Assembly (NCBI GenBank): GCA_029266525.1
Contig: JAQSWQ010000038.1
Coordinates: 1 to 33,210, forward strand
DNA from: Microvirga sp.
GTDB lineage: Bacteria > Pseudomonadota > Alphaproteobacteria > Rhizobiales > Beijerinckiaceae
Direction of reading: 5' to 3'
DNA: 33,210 nt
Under the pieces are notes generated by a model. The model had not been told where the DNA came from and did no database searches. It saw only the letters and a list, made by a program, of their open reading frames with translations. The position numbers were made by a program, and so were the translations under genes. Below are positions 15,101 to 24,416 of the stretch, one piece after another (position 1 is the first letter of the stretch; every line of letters begins with the position of its first letter).

Positions 15101-18100
15101 TCAGCCCTTCTTGCCCGGCCGGCGGCCGGTCGGTGCCGGAGCGGCCGCGCCTTCACCGGTCGAGCCGTCGCCCTCCTTTTTCGCCGTGCGCGCCGCCACG
15201 TCCTTGCGGATGCCTTCGAGGTCGCGGGCCTCGCGGATCAGGCCCTGCATCTTCGACAGGCTGCCGCCCTCGATGCCGATCTCGGACAGGAGCTGGTCGA
15301 TCATCGGCGCCTGGACGCGGTAGCGCAGCGCGGAATCGATGACCTCGTCGGTGGTGTTGCGGTGGCCGCCATTGCCGCCGTTGCCGGTCAGGCCGTCGAT
15401 CTGGAGGATCTTGATGCCTTCGATCTTCTCCATCGGCTTGACGCTTTCGCGCACGATTCCCTCGACGCGATCGAGGAGCCTGCGGCGGAACAGCCCGTAG
15501 CGGGCTCCATCGCTGAGCACGTTCTCGGCCTCGTAGAGGAGCCGCTGCGCCTCGGCATCGACGGCGGCCCGGATGCGCTGGGCCTCGGCCGCGATGCGCT
15601 TCTCCTCGGCGTCCTTCTCGGCAAGCATGACCTCGACGGTGCGGCGGCGATTGGCCACCTCGCTGTCGCGAGCTGTGGTCACGCGCTCCTCGGCCTCCGC
15701 CGCCCGGGCCCGGGCGGTCTCGGCTTCGACCGCCGCCGCGAACTGCTCGAGCGACTTCTGGTACAGCGCGATGGCCTTGTCCATTTGCGCCGTCTCGACC
15801 ACCTTCTCGCGGTCGACCTCCAATTTGCGCAGCTCGCGCTCCCGCCCGATGCGAGCCTCGTCGAGCCCGCGCTCGGACGCGATCCGGGCGCGCTCGATCT
15901 CTTCGCGGGCCGCAATCTCGGCCTCCTGCAGCGCCTGCATGCGCGCGATTTCGAGCTGCTCGATCGAGCGCCGCCGCTCCAGCCGGGCGGCTTCCAGAAC
16001 GCGCTCGCGCTCCACGTCGCTGCGCTCGATCTCCTGGCGCGCCGCGATCTCGGCCTGCCTGAACTGGCGGTCGGCATCCGCACGTTCCGAGCGCTTCGCA
16101 GCGAGCTGGATGACCCGCTCCTCCTCTGCGACCTCGATCGCACGCTTCTCCTGGATGTTGAGCACCTCGCGGGTCTGCGACGCGGCGATGCGCTCCTTCT
16201 CGAGCGCGAGCTCCGTCGCGATGCGCGCACGCTCGACCTTGTCGCGGCGCTTGATCTCTGCGGCGTCGAGGACCTCGGCGCGCAAGATCTCCAGATTGCG
16301 CGTCGCCTGGTCCGCGGCGATGCGCTCGGCGGCGACCGACTTCTCCTGCGCGATGCGGGCGGCCTCGGTGGCCTCGCGGGCCGCGATCTCGGCGGCCTCG
16401 ACGGCCTGGTTGCGCGCGATCTCGCGGCCTCGGGTTTCCTCGTCGCTGGCGATGCGCTCGGCGGCCAGCGCCTTCTCCTGCGCGATGCGCGCCGCCTCGA
16501 CCGCCTCGCGTGCAGCGATGTCGGCCTCCTCCACGGCGCGATTGCGGGCGATCTCGAGCGCGCGCACCCGCTGCTCCTGCGAGATCCGCGCTGCGTCGAC
16601 GGCCTCGCGCGCGGCGATTCCGGCCTCGTCGAGCGTGCGGCTGCGCTCGATCTCGCGCGCTCGTGTCGCCTGCTCCGAGGCGATGCGCTCGGCCGAGAGC
16701 GTCTTCTCGCGGGCGATGCGGGCAGCTTCGATCGCCTGCTGGGCCGCGATCTCGGCCTCTTCCAGCGCGCGCGTGCGCGCGATCTCGAGCGTGCGGGTGC
16801 GCTCGTCCGAAGCGATGCGGTCGGCGTTGACCGCCGCGAGTTGCGCGATGCGCATCTTCTCTGTCGTCTGGCGCGCGGCGATCTCGGCCTCCTCGACGGC
16901 GCGGGTGCGCTCGATCTCGCGCCGGCGGGTCTCCTCGTCCTGCGCGATGCGCGCCTCGGTGACGGCCTGCTCCTGCGCGATACGGGCTCGCTCGACCTGC
17001 TCGCGCGCGCCGATCTCCGCTTCCTCGATCGTACGCATGCGGTCGATCTCGTGCCGGCGCACGTCGCGCTCAGAGGCGATGCGCGCCTCGCTGATCATCT
17101 GCTCGTTGACGATGCGGGCGCGCTCGATCTCCTCGCGCGCGGAGATCTCGGCCGCCTCGATGGCGCGCATGCGCTCGATCTCATAGTGGCGCACGTCGCG
17201 CTCGGAAGCGATGCGCGCCTCGCTGATCGCCCGCTCGTTCGCGATCCGCGCCCGCTCGATCTCCTCGCGTGCCGAGATCTGGGCCTGCTCGGCTTCGGTC
17301 TCGCGCAAGGCCCGCTCGCGGGCGACCTGAGTCCGCTGCACCGCGCGGCGGATCTCGACATCACGTTCCTGCTCGAGCTTCGCAGTCTCGCTCTCGCGTT
17401 CGATCTCGAGCGCCTGCTTCTCCGCCTCCAAGTTGCGGCTGCGGATTCTGATCATCGAATCCTGCTCGATGTCGTTGCGCAGCTTCCGCCGCGCCTCGAT
17501 GTCCTCGATGAGCCGGGTCAGGCCTTCGGCATCGAAACGGTTCGACGGGTTGAAGTATTGAAGGTCGGTCTGGTCGAGGTCGGTGATGGCGACGGATTCG
17601 AGCTCGAGCCCGTTCTGGGCGAGCCCTGCGGCGGCGACCGCCTTCACGCGTCCAACATAGTCGCCGCGCTGCTCGTGCATCTCCTCCATGGTCATCTCGG
17701 CCGCGACGGTGCGCAGCGCCGAGACGAACTTGCCGGCGAGCAGCGCGTGCAGGCGTTCCTGCTCCATGGTGCGACGCCCGATCGTCGCCGCCGCGATCGA
17801 GACCGCCTCGCGGTGCGGTGCGACGCGCACGTAGAAATCGGCTTCGATGTCGACCCGCATGCGGTCCTTGGTGATGAGCGCCTCCTCGCGCCGCCGCACC
17901 ACGCCCATCTGCAGCACGTTCATGTTGACCGGCGTGTAGTCATGGATGAACGGCAGCACGAAAGCGCCGCCATCGATCACCACGCGCTCGCCGAAGAGGC
18001 CGGTGCGCACGAACGCCACCTCCTTCGAGGAGCGGCGGTAGAGCCAGTTCACGAGATAGACGACGATCGCGATGACGATGACCGCAACGATGAGCCAAAG

Positions 18101-18130
18101 GATCAAGCTTCCGATCAGTGCGCCCGACAT
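15101..18130 (-). CDS. Giant flotillin-like membrane protein with hendecad coiled coil
   Basis: A 1009-residue protein. One N-terminal membrane segment (about 5-30, ILWLIVAVIVIAIVV) is followed by an SPFH/flotillin domain (about 33-225: VAFVRTGLFGERVV, ITKDRMRVDIEADFYVRV, LESVAITDLDQT). From residue 285 to 669 come 35 consecutive 11-residue units (IAxExxxxEAR type), mostly grouped in 44-residue blocks; looser coiled coil continues to about 800. The C-terminal part (about 830-1009) contains YGLFRRRLLDRVEGIVRESV and a Pro/Lys-rich end. Typical bacterial flotillins are roughly half this length. ATG 18130 overlaps the TIM-barrel gene's stop by one base (TGATG). It should form membrane microdomain scaffolds, facing the cytoplasm; its partner may be the transporter or hydroxylase in this operon. 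Confidence 0.88.
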   Translation of the reverse strand: MSGALIGSLILWLIVAVIVIAIVVYLVNWLYRRSSKEVAFVRTGLFGERVVIDGGAFVLPFIHDYTPVNMNVLQMGVVRRREEALITKDRMRVDIEADFYVRVAPHREAVSIAAATIGRRTMEQERLHALLAGKFVSALRTVAAEMTMEEMHEQRGDYVGRVKAVAAAGLAQNGLELESVAITDLDQTDLQYFNPSNRFDAEGLTRLIEDIEARRKLRNDIEQDSMIRIRSRNLEAEKQALEIERESETAKLEQERDVEIRRAVQRTQVARERALRETEAEQAQISAREEIERARIANERAISEARIASERDVRHYEIERMRAIEAAEISAREEIERARIVNEQMISEARIASERDVRRHEIDRMRTIEEAEIGAREQVERARIAQEQAVTEARIAQDEETRRREIERTRAVEEAEIAARQTTEKMRIAQLAAVNADRIASDERTRTLEIARTRALEEAEIAAQQAIEAARIAREKTLSAERIASEQATRAREIERSRTLDEAGIAAREAVDAARISQEQRVRALEIARNRAVEEADIAAREAVEAARIAQEKALAAERIASDEETRGREIARNQAVEAAEIAAREATEAARIAQEKSVAAERIAADQATRNLEILRAEVLDAAEIKRRDKVERARIATELALEKERIAASQTREVLNIQEKRAIEVAEEERVIQLAAKRSERADADRQFRQAEIAARQEIERSDVERERVLEAARLERRRSIEQLEIARMQALQEAEIAAREEIERARIASERGLDEARIGRERELRKLEVDREKVVETAQMDKAIALYQKSLEQFAAAVEAETARARAAEAEERVTTARDSEVANRRRTVEVMLAEKDAEEKRIAAEAQRIRAAVDAEAQRLLYEAENVLSDGARYGLFRRRLLDRVEGIVRESVKPMEKIEGIKILQIDGLTGNGGNGGHRNTTDEVIDSALRYRVQAPMIDQLLSEIGIEGGSLSKMQGLIREARDLEGIRKDVAARTAKKEGDGSTGEGAAAPAPTGRRPGKKG
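16124..17278 (-). repeat. Tandem 132-bp/33-bp coding repeats (35 hendecads)
   Basis: Codons 285-669 of the flotillin-like gene consist of exactly 35 units of 11 codons without interruption, mostly arranged as imperfect 132-bp higher-order repeats (eight of 44 codons and one of 33). Unit types recur in order, for example ISAREEIERAR, IANERAISEAR, IASERDVRHYE, IERMRAIEAAE. An 11-residue period gives about 3.67 residues per turn, so the rod should be nearly straight or slightly right-handed, unlike heptad coiled coils. Confidence 0.9.
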
Positions 18131-19008
18131 CACACCCTCCCTTTTTGCTTCTTGTTGTTGCTGAAGCTCGCCCCGCGGCGGGGCGCGATGGCTTTGAACC
18201 TGCGCGTCTGCTCCGTCAGCGCGGCCTCGACCGGCAGCCGCTCCATCGAGGAGGCACCATAGAAGCCGTGGCAATTCTCGGTGTTCTGCAGGATGAAGGC
18301 GGCGTCCTCGGGCTCGGCCACCGGGCCGCCATGGACCAGCACGATAACGTCCCGCTTGACGCGCAGCGCCGCTTGCGACCACGCGTCGACGAGCGAAGGG
18401 CAGTCCTTCAGCTTCAGCGCCGTCCCGGCGCCGATCGAGCCGCCGGTGGTCAGGCCGAGGTGGCACACGATGATGTCCGCGCCTGCACCGGCCATTGCCT
18501 CGGCGTCGTCCTCGCTGAACACGTAGGGCGTCGTCAGCATGTCCTTCTCGCGGGCTTTCGCGATCATGTCGACCTCGAGCCCGTAGGACATGCCGGTCTC
18601 CTCGAGATTGGCGCGGAACACGCCGTCGATGATGCCGACGGTCGGAAAGTTCTGCACCCCCGAGAAGCCGATCGTCTTCAACTGATCGAGGAAGAGGTCC
18701 ATCAGCCGGAACGGATCGGTGCCGTTGACGCCGGCAAGCACCGGCGTCCGCTTGACGACCGGCAGCACCTCGGCGGCCATCTCGACCACGATCTGGTTGG
18801 CGTCGCCATAGGGCATGAGGCCGGCGAGCGAGCCGCGCCCGGCCATGCGGTAGCGGCCGGAGTTGTAGATGACGATGAGGTCGATGCCGCCGGCCTCCTC
18901 GCATTTCGCGGAAAGCCCGGTGCCGGCGCCGCCGCCGATGATCGGCTCGCCGCGCGCGATCATCCCGCGGTACTTCTCCAAGAGGGCCGGGCGCTCAAAG
19001 CGGGGCAT
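18130..19008 (-). CDS. TIM-barrel 'PEP hydrolase family' protein (Tm-1 C-terminal-domain homologue)
   Basis: A 292-residue TIM-barrel protein of the PEP-hydrolase/COG5564 family. Recognisable features: [17 protein letters not shown] near the start, [60 protein letters not shown] and [14 protein letters not shown]. In plants the same domain forms the C-terminal part of Tm-1. Its biochemical activity is not established. ATG 19008 has GAGG just upstream; GTG 19014, which overlaps the preceding stop, is the alternative. It is coupled to the ABC/Tm-1-like fusion upstream and overlaps the flotillin start by one base, so the three proteins are made together. Confidence 0.88.
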   Translation of the reverse strand: MPRFERPALLEKYRGMIARGEPIIGGGAGTGLSAKCEEAGGIDLIVIYNSGRYRMAGRGSLAGLMPYGDANQIVVEMAAEVLPVVKRTPVLAGVNGTDPFRLMDLFLDQLKTIGFSGVQNFPTVGIIDGVFRANLEETGMSYGLEVDMIAKAREKDMLTTPYVFSEDDAEAMAGAGADIIVCHLGLTTGGSIGAGTALKLKDCPSLVDAWSQAALRVKRDVIVLVHGGPVAEPEDAAFILQNTENCHGFYGASSMERLPVEAALTEQTRRFKAIAPRRGASFSNNKKQKGRV

Positions 19009-19010
19009 CG

Positions 19011-21248
19011 TCACCTCGCGGCCCGGCGGCGCGGCACGCGCCCGCCGTGCAGGGCACGGAAGGCTTCGACCGCCGTTGCCGAGAAGGCCGGATCGTTGAT
19101 GTTCGCGGCGACCCGGATGAGCTGCCGCGTCGCAGTGCGGCGCACCGTCTGCTCGAGCGCCCGGAAGAGCGCCTCGTCGGCCTCGCGATCATGGAAGGGC
19201 TGACCCGGCGCGTCGAGCGCCGATACGCCGCCCTCGTTCAGGAAGAAGCGGACCGGCGCCTCCATCCTGTTGAGGCGCTCGCCGATCCAGCGGCCGACGC
19301 GGTCGTTCTCCTCGGCCGTGGTGCGCATCAGCGTCACCTGCGGATTGTGCTGGTAGAAGCGCCGGCCCTGGTAGCGCGCCGGCACCGTGTCGGGCGGGCC
19401 GAAATTGACCATGTCGAGCGCCCCGCAGGCGCCGACATAGGGCATGCGGGCGCGTATCATCGCCCCGAAGCGATCCTTGGTGGCCGGCAGGATGCCGCCC
19501 ATCAGGAGGTCGCAGATCTCGGTGGTGGTGAGGTCGATCACGGCGGCGAGCATGCCCGAATCGACGAGCTTCTCCATCGACAGGCCGCCGACGCCGGTCG
19601 CGTGGAAGACGAGGCAGTCCCACTCCTCCTTGAGAAGCGCCGTCACCTGCTGCACGCAAGGCGTCGTGACCCCGAACATGGTAAGGCCGACGGCGGGCAG
19701 ATCCGGGCGCGCGCGCGCCGGAGCGCGGCCCTCGCGGCTCGCCTGGAGCCGCGCATTCGCCATGCCGGCGAGCGCGTGCGCGCCGTTGGCGAGAACCTGG
19801 CGCGAGATCGAGTTGAGGCCTTGGATGTCGGTGACCGAATACATCATCATGATGTCTGCCGGCCCGACATAGCGGCCGACATCGCCCGAGGCGACGGTCG
19901 AGATCATGACCTTGGGCACCCCGACCGGCAGCGCCCGCATCGCCGGGGTGGCAAGCGCGGTCGCGCCCGAGCCGCCGGCCGAGATGATGCCGGCAATCCC
20001 GCTCTGCTGAGCGATCCAGCGCTCGAAGGCCTCGGCCATGGCCGCGACCGAGGCGCCGCGGTCGCCCGTGAAGACGGCGGTCGAGCCGCGGCGGTGGTGG
20101 AGCGCGACCTCGAGCGGCGGCACGTCGGCGCCCGATGGCCTGCCGCTCGTCGAGAGATCGACGAGGCGCGTCCGCAAGCCGGCCTCGCTGAGGATGTCGC
20201 GCAGGAAGCGCAGCTCCTCGCCCTTGGTGTCGAGCGTGCCGGCGACGATCACCACCGGCGCGCCGCCGGCGCCGAGCGGCCGCAATGGCGCGCGCGGGCT
20301 CGTCGGCTCGACGAGCGAGAGCTGGCCGGCCGAGCTCGTGCGCGCCGCCGCCTCGATCCGCGCCGCCGGCACCGGCTGCGACCAGCGGGTCGGGACGACG
20401 GGATTGGACATGTAGATGCGCACCGGCCCACGGGCGACGCCCGAACGGGCGGCGTCCTCGCCGGCCGGCGTCGCGCCGGGCGCGGGCTCGGCCTCGATGT
20501 CCTCGTGGCCGTGCCGGCCGACCCCGAGCAGCCGCTGCTGCAGCGCGCGATCGGCAGCGAGCGCGGCGGAATCGATGATGCGGTTGATGCGGCCGTTGAC
20601 CATGATGGCGACGCGCTCGGAGATCGCGGTCGCGACGCCGATGTTCTGCTCCACGACGAGCACCGCGACGTCGCCCTCCGCGCCGAGCCGGACCAGCATC
20701 TCCTCGACCTGCGAAACGATCACCGGCGCGAGCCCTTCGGTCGGCTCGTCCATCAGGAGGAGGCGTGGGTTGAGGAGGAGGGCGCGCGAGATCGCGAGCA
20801 TCTGCTGCTCGCCGCCCGAGAGCTGCGCGCCGCCATTGTCCTTGCGCTCGGCGAGCCGCGGGAAGGTCTCGTAGATGCGCTCCACCGTCCACCCGCCGCG
20901 CCGCGAGCCCGCCGTCATGCGCAGATGCTCGTCGACGGTGAGCGAGCGCCACAGCCGCCGCCCCTGCGGCACATAGCCGATGCCGAGCCGCGCGATCTGC
21001 GCCGGCGCAAGCCGGGTGATCTCCTCGCCGTCGAGGCGGATCGAGCCGCTCGCCGCGGGCACGAGGCCGATGACGCTCTTGCACAGCGTGGTCTTGCCCA
21101 TGCCGTTGCGGCCGACCAGCGAGAGCACGCCGTGATCGAGCGTGAGATCCACCCCCTGCAGCGCATGCGAATGCCCGTAGAAGACGTTGAGGCCGCGAAC
21201 CTGGAGGATCGGTGCCGGGGCGCTGCGGGGGCGGGCCATCTCAGCCAT
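19011..21248 (-). CDS. LivF-type ABC ATPase fused to Tm-1-like (UPF0261) domain
   Basis: A 745-residue fusion. Residues 12-245 are a LivF-type ATPase with Walker [10 protein letters not shown] (46-54), signature LSGGEQQ (143-149) and Walker [13 protein letters not shown] linker of about 85 residues rich in Ala/Pro/Gly follows. From about 331 ([14 protein letters not shown]) to 735 is a Tm-1-like ATP-binding/UPF0261 domain with [36 protein letters not shown] and [17 protein letters not shown] 21248 has GGAGGG 5 bases upstream and overlaps the livG stop by 8 bp. No separate livF exists here, so the fused ATPase should complete the transporter, tethering an unknown-function nucleotide-binding domain to the import machine. 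Confidence 0.9.
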   Translation of the reverse strand: MAEMARPRSAPAPILQVRGLNVFYGHSHALQGVDLTLDHGVLSLVGRNGMGKTTLCKSVIGLVPAASGSIRLDGEEITRLAPAQIARLGIGYVPQGRRLWRSLTVDEHLRMTAGSRRGGWTVERIYETFPRLAERKDNGGAQLSGGEQQMLAISRALLLNPRLLLMDEPTEGLAPVIVSQVEEMLVRLGAEGDVAVLVVEQNIGVATAISERVAIMVNGRINRIIDSAALAADRALQQRLLGVGRHGHEDIEAEPAPGATPAGEDAARSGVARGPVRIYMSNPVVPTRWSQPVPAARIEAAARTSSAGQLSLVEPTSPRAPLRPLGAGGAPVVIVAGTLDTKGEELRFLRDILSEAGLRTRLVDLSTSGRPSGADVPPLEVALHHRRGSTAVFTGDRGASVAAMAEAFERWIAQQSGIAGIISAGGSGATALATPAMRALPVGVPKVMISTVASGDVGRYVGPADIMMMYSVTDIQGLNSISRQVLANGAHALAGMANARLQASREGRAPARARPDLPAVGLTMFGVTTPCVQQVTALLKEEWDCLVFHATGVGGLSMEKLVDSGMLAAVIDLTTTEICDLLMGGILPATKDRFGAMIRARMPYVGACGALDMVNFGPPDTVPARYQGRRFYQHNPQVTLMRTTAEENDRVGRWIGERLNRMEAPVRFFLNEGGVSALDAPGQPFHDREADEALFRALEQTVRRTATRQLIRVAANINDPAFSATAVEAFRALHGGRVPRRRAAR

Positions 21249-22029
21249 GGTGCCCTCCGCCGAGATAGAGCTCCTGCACCTCGGGATCGGACTCGATCTC
21301 CTCCGGGCGGCCTTCCTTGAAGATGCGGCCGTTGTGCATCATGGTCACGCTCTCGACGACGCGCAGCGCCACATCCATGTCGTGCTCGATGACGATGTAG
21401 CCGATATGGGCCGGGAGCGAGGTCAGGATCTCGACGAGCTCCGAGCGCTCGGTCGGCGAGAGCCCCGCCGCGGGCTCGTCGAACAGGATGAACCGCGGCG
21501 CGCCGGCGAGCGCAAGCGCGATCTCGAGCTGGCGCTGCTGGCCGTGGCTGAGCTCGGACACGAGCTGGTCGCGGACGCCGGCAAGATGCACCGCCTGGAT
21601 GAGGTTCTCGGCGCTCGCGACGAGCGCGTCGTTGCGGCGCGGGCGCAGGAGCGAGAAGCGGCCGCGCGAGATGCCGCAACAGGCGAGATAGACGTTGTCG
21701 AGCACGGTCAGCCCGGTGAACAGGGCCGAGATCTGGTAGGTCCGCCGTAAGCCGCGCCGGATGCGCTCGTGCGGCGGGAAATGGGTCACGTCCTCGCTGA
21801 AGAAGCGGATGGTGCCGGAGCTCGCCGGGAAGTCGCCGGTGATGCAGTTGAAGAGGGTGGTCTTGCCCGCGCCGTTGGAGCCGAGCACGGCGCGGCGCTC
21901 GCCGGGACGAACGGTGAGCGTGATGTCGACAAGCGCCGCGAGCGCGCCGAAGAGGCGCGTCACCCCGCGCAGCTCGAGAGCGTTCGCCGTGCCGACGGCG
22001 CTGAGGCGCTCGGCGACATTGGCCGGCAT
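21241..22029 (-). CDS. livG: Branched-chain-type ABC transporter ATPase LivG
   Basis: A 262-residue ATPase with Walker [10 protein letters not shown] (50-58), signature LSHGQQRQ (160-167), Walker [13 protein letters not shown] (about 180-191) and the H-loop VIEHDMDV. The C-terminal [18 protein letters not shown] is the usual LivG ending. It pairs with the ATPase half of the following fusion to drive import through LivH/LivM. ATG 22029 shares one base with the livM stop (TGATG). Substrates of this family include amino acids, amides, urea and aromatic acids; here the cargo is probably the compound oxidised by the molybdenum enzyme. Confidence 0.93.
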   Translation of the reverse strand: MPANVAERLSAVGTANALELRGVTRLFGALAALVDITLTVRPGERRAVLGSNGAGKTTLFNCITGDFPASSGTIRFFSEDVTHFPPHERIRRGLRRTYQISALFTGLTVLDNVYLACCGISRGRFSLLRPRRNDALVASAENLIQAVHLAGVRDQLVSELSHGQQRQLEIALALAGAPRFILFDEPAAGLSPTERSELVEILTSLPAHIGYIVIEHDMDVALRVVESVTMMHNGRIFKEGRPEEIESDPEVQELYLGGGHHG

Positions 22030-23105
22030 CAGCGCACGCCTCCGCGCGCCGGAGGCGCTGCCGGCGCAAGAAAGCGCCGATGCCAGCGCTGCCACAGGCC
22101 GAGCACGCCGTCCGGCGAGAACAGCACGATGAGAAGGAAGCCGACCCCGACGAGGAGCTGGAAGCGCTTGCCGTCGAGCCCGACGGCTTCCATCACGTCG
22201 AGCGCGAAAGTGCGCAGGAGGACGTAGATCAGCGCGCCGATGAAGGGTCCGATCGGCCGGCTCATGCCGCCGGCAACCGCGATGATCAGGATATCGACGA
22301 CCGGCCCGACGCCCGCGGTGCCGGGCGAGATCTGGCCGCCGTGCCAGACCAGCAGCACCCCGGCGACCGCGGCAATGACGCTCGCAAAGGCGTAGGCCGC
22401 GATGCGGTGGGCGGTGACGTTGAAGCCGAGCGCCTCCATGCGGCGCGCGTTGTCGCGCGTGCCCTGGAGCGCGAGCCCGAAGGGCGAGCGCGAAACATAG
22501 ACGACCGCGAGATAGGCGATGACGGCCCAGAACAGGGTCAGGTAATAGAAGGGCACCGCCGCGCGCCAATCGATGCCGAACACCTGCGGCACGCGCACCG
22601 CATTGAAGCCGCTGAAGCCGTTGAAGATCGAGTAGTTCTGCAGCGTGAAGTAGAAGAACGCCGAGGCGATCGCGAGGGTGATCATGATGGTGTAGATGCC
22701 CTCGGTCCGCACCGAGAGCGCGCCGCTGAGCGTGCCGAACAAGGTCGCGATCACGATGGCCACCACGACGGCGAGCCACCAGGGCCAGCCGAGGCTGATC
22801 TCGGCGACGGCGCTCGTGCCGAAGATCGCGACCATGTAGCCGGCGCAGCCGGCGACCGTCATCTGCACGAGGCTGACCATGCCGCCATAGCCGCCGAGGA
22901 ACATCAGGCTGAGCGCGATCATGCCGAGGATGAAGGTCCAGCCGAACAGCTGGATGAGCACGAAGTCGCTTCCGAAGGCCGGCAGGATCAGGAGGAACAA
23001 GGCGAGGAGCCACAGCGCGGGGTAGCGCGGCAGGCTCGAGGCCGCGGTGGGCGCCGGCGCGGAGGCGGGCAGGATGCCGGACGTGCGCGAGGCTTCCACC
23101 GCCAT
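22029..23105 (-). CDS. livM: Branched-chain-type ABC transporter permease LivM
   Basis: A 358-residue polytopic inner-membrane permease of the LivM group. After a Ser/Ala/Pro-rich cytoplasmic N-terminus come repeated hydrophobic segments (for example LWLLALFLLILPAF, FGWTFILGMIALSLMFLGGYG) and the family loop GLALQGTRDNARRMEALGFNV, given here only in part (RDNARRMEALGFNV). The late segment SRPIGPFIGALIYVLL corresponds to the conserved GG-x-GP-x-GA motif of this family. It starts 3 bases after the livH stop and overlaps livG by one base. Confidence 0.93.
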   Translation of the reverse strand: MAVEASRTSGILPASAPAPTAASSLPRYPALWLLALFLLILPAFGSDFVLIQLFGWTFILGMIALSLMFLGGYGGMVSLVQMTVAGCAGYMVAIFGTSAVAEISLGWPWWLAVVVAIVIATLFGTLSGALSVRTEGIYTIMITLAIASAFFYFTLQNYSIFNGFSGFNAVRVPQVFGIDWRAAVPFYYLTLFWAVIAYLAVVYVSRSPFGLALQGTRDNARRMEALGFNVTAHRIAAYAFASVIAAVAGVLLVWHGGQISPGTAGVGPVVDILIIAVAGGMSRPIGPFIGALIYVLLRTFALDVMEAVGLDGKRFQLLVGVGFLLIVLFSPDGVLGLWQRWHRRFLAPAAPPARGGVR

Positions 23106-23108
23106 GGC

Positions 23109-24119
23109 TCAGCTCCCCCGCAACAGGCCCTGCGGGCGCCAGGCCAGCACGAGCACCATGATCACGAAGGTCAGAACCACCGCGTAGGTGGGCATGTAGA
23201 CCGAGCCGAACTGCTCGGCGAGGCCGATGATCAGGGCCCCGAGCGCGGCGCCGGGAATCGAGCCCATGCCGCCGACGATCACGACGACGAGCGAGGCGAG
23301 CAGGATCTTGGTGTCCTCGCCCGGCTGCAGCGATTGGAAGGTGCCGCCGACCACGCCGGCGAAGCCCGCAAGCCCCGCTCCGAAGGCGAAGACGCCGAGG
23401 AAGACAAGCTGCACCCGCACGCCGGTCGCCGAGAGCATGTCGCGGTCGTCGACGCCGGCGCGCACCAGCATGCCGACCTTGGTGCGGTTCAGCGCCAGCC
23501 ACATCAGCACGCCGATGACCACCGCGCCGGCGAAGATGATGAGCCGCACCAGCGGATATTGCAGGTAGACCGCCTCCCCGCTCGACCGCACGGCCGTGAC
23601 GAGCGGCAGCTGCACGGGTCCGGTCAGCCAGCTCGGGCTGGGCACCTGGTAGAAATCGCCGCCCCAGCGCCAGAGCATGAGGTCGGCGAGGACGATCGAG
23701 ATCGCGATGGTGACGAGGGTCTGGCGAAGATCCTGGCCTTCCATCCAGCGGAAGATCGTGAACTGAAGCACCATCCCGAGCGCGGCGATGATGATGAAGG
23801 CGATGACCAGGCTGAGGACCCAGCCGCCGGTGAGGTTGGCGAACTCGTAGCCGAGATAGCCGCCGAGAAGGTAGAGCGAGCCGTGAGCGAGATTGACGTT
23901 GCGCATGAGCCCGAAGATCAGCGTAAACCCGCTCGCCACGAGGAAGTAGAGGCCGCCGAGCGTGATGCCGTTGATCAGCGCGGTGAGAAAGACGCGCTTG
24001 CGCCCGAGCACCTCCTCGAGGCCCGGCGGCCAGGTCGCGAGCACGAGGTAGAGGAGGAAAGCGAGGGCGAGGATCGCGACGAGCGCCCAGGCGGGATGAC
24101 GTTCGATGAAGCGGCTCAT
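23109..24119 (-). CDS. livH: Branched-chain-type ABC transporter permease LivH
   Basis: A 336-residue polytopic permease with the LivH signatures FLTALINGITLGGLYFLVAS, FGLMRNVNLAHGSLYLLGGY, RAGVDDRDMLSATGV and VVVIVGGMGSIPGAALGAL. ATG 24119 (MSRFIERHPAW) is chosen because the in-frame sequence upstream is hydrophilic, Arg-rich and unlike the family. Its ribosome site is weak (GGGGCGAG). A 297-base gap with a hairpin terminator separates it from the binding-protein gene, so expression of livH and everything after it depends on read-through or a local promoter. Confidence 0.92.
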   Translation of the reverse strand: MSRFIERHPAWALVAILALAFLLYLVLATWPPGLEEVLGRKRVFLTALINGITLGGLYFLVASGFTLIFGLMRNVNLAHGSLYLLGGYLGYEFANLTGGWVLSLVIAFIIIAALGMVLQFTIFRWMEGQDLRQTLVTIAISIVLADLMLWRWGGDFYQVPSPSWLTGPVQLPLVTAVRSSGEAVYLQYPLVRLIIFAGAVVIGVLMWLALNRTKVGMLVRAGVDDRDMLSATGVRVQLVFLGVFAFGAGLAGFAGVVGGTFQSLQPGEDTKILLASLVVVIVGGMGSIPGAALGALIIGLAEQFGSVYMPTYAVVLTFVIMVLVLAWRPQGLLRGS

Positions 24120-24366
24120 CGCGCTCGCCCCGCACGTGCCGTGCGTGCGCCGTCGGATCGCGCATCGAGCCGGAACGGCCGCGGCAGCGTGGCCATGCGC
24201 TGGCATCCCTCCCCTGAAAGCCGGTCCGGTTGGCCCGATCCGGATTTGTTCATTGCGATGGTCGCGCGGCGCAAGCGGCCGCACGATCATGCTCTGCAAA
24301 GAGCGCCCGCCTGGCAAGCGGAGAATGCAGGCATGGGCCGCCCGGTCTGAGGCCGTCCGCCGACGC

Positions 24367-24392
24367 AAAAGGGCAGCGCCGAGGCGCTGCCC
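24367..24392 (-). terminator. Rho-independent terminator/attenuator after the Liv binding-protein gene
   Basis: A perfect 10-bp stem, GGGCAGCGCC (24371-24380) and GGCGCTGCCC (24383-24392), closes over two bases. Read on the minus strand it is followed by TTTT (top-strand AAAA 24367-24370). It begins 24 bases after the binding-protein stop. It would let the binding protein be made in excess over the membrane components, a common arrangement. The remaining DNA to livH (24120-24366) shows no gene or other structure. Confidence 0.8.
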
Positions 24393-24416
24393 TGGGAACG
24401 ATCCCTGCCAAAGACG

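Noticed and set aside
15101-18262. Very long open frames on both strands across the flotillin gene
   Set aside because: The plus-strand frames are mirror images of a high-GC repetitive coding sequence; only the minus strand gives recognisable SPFH and coiled-coil domains.
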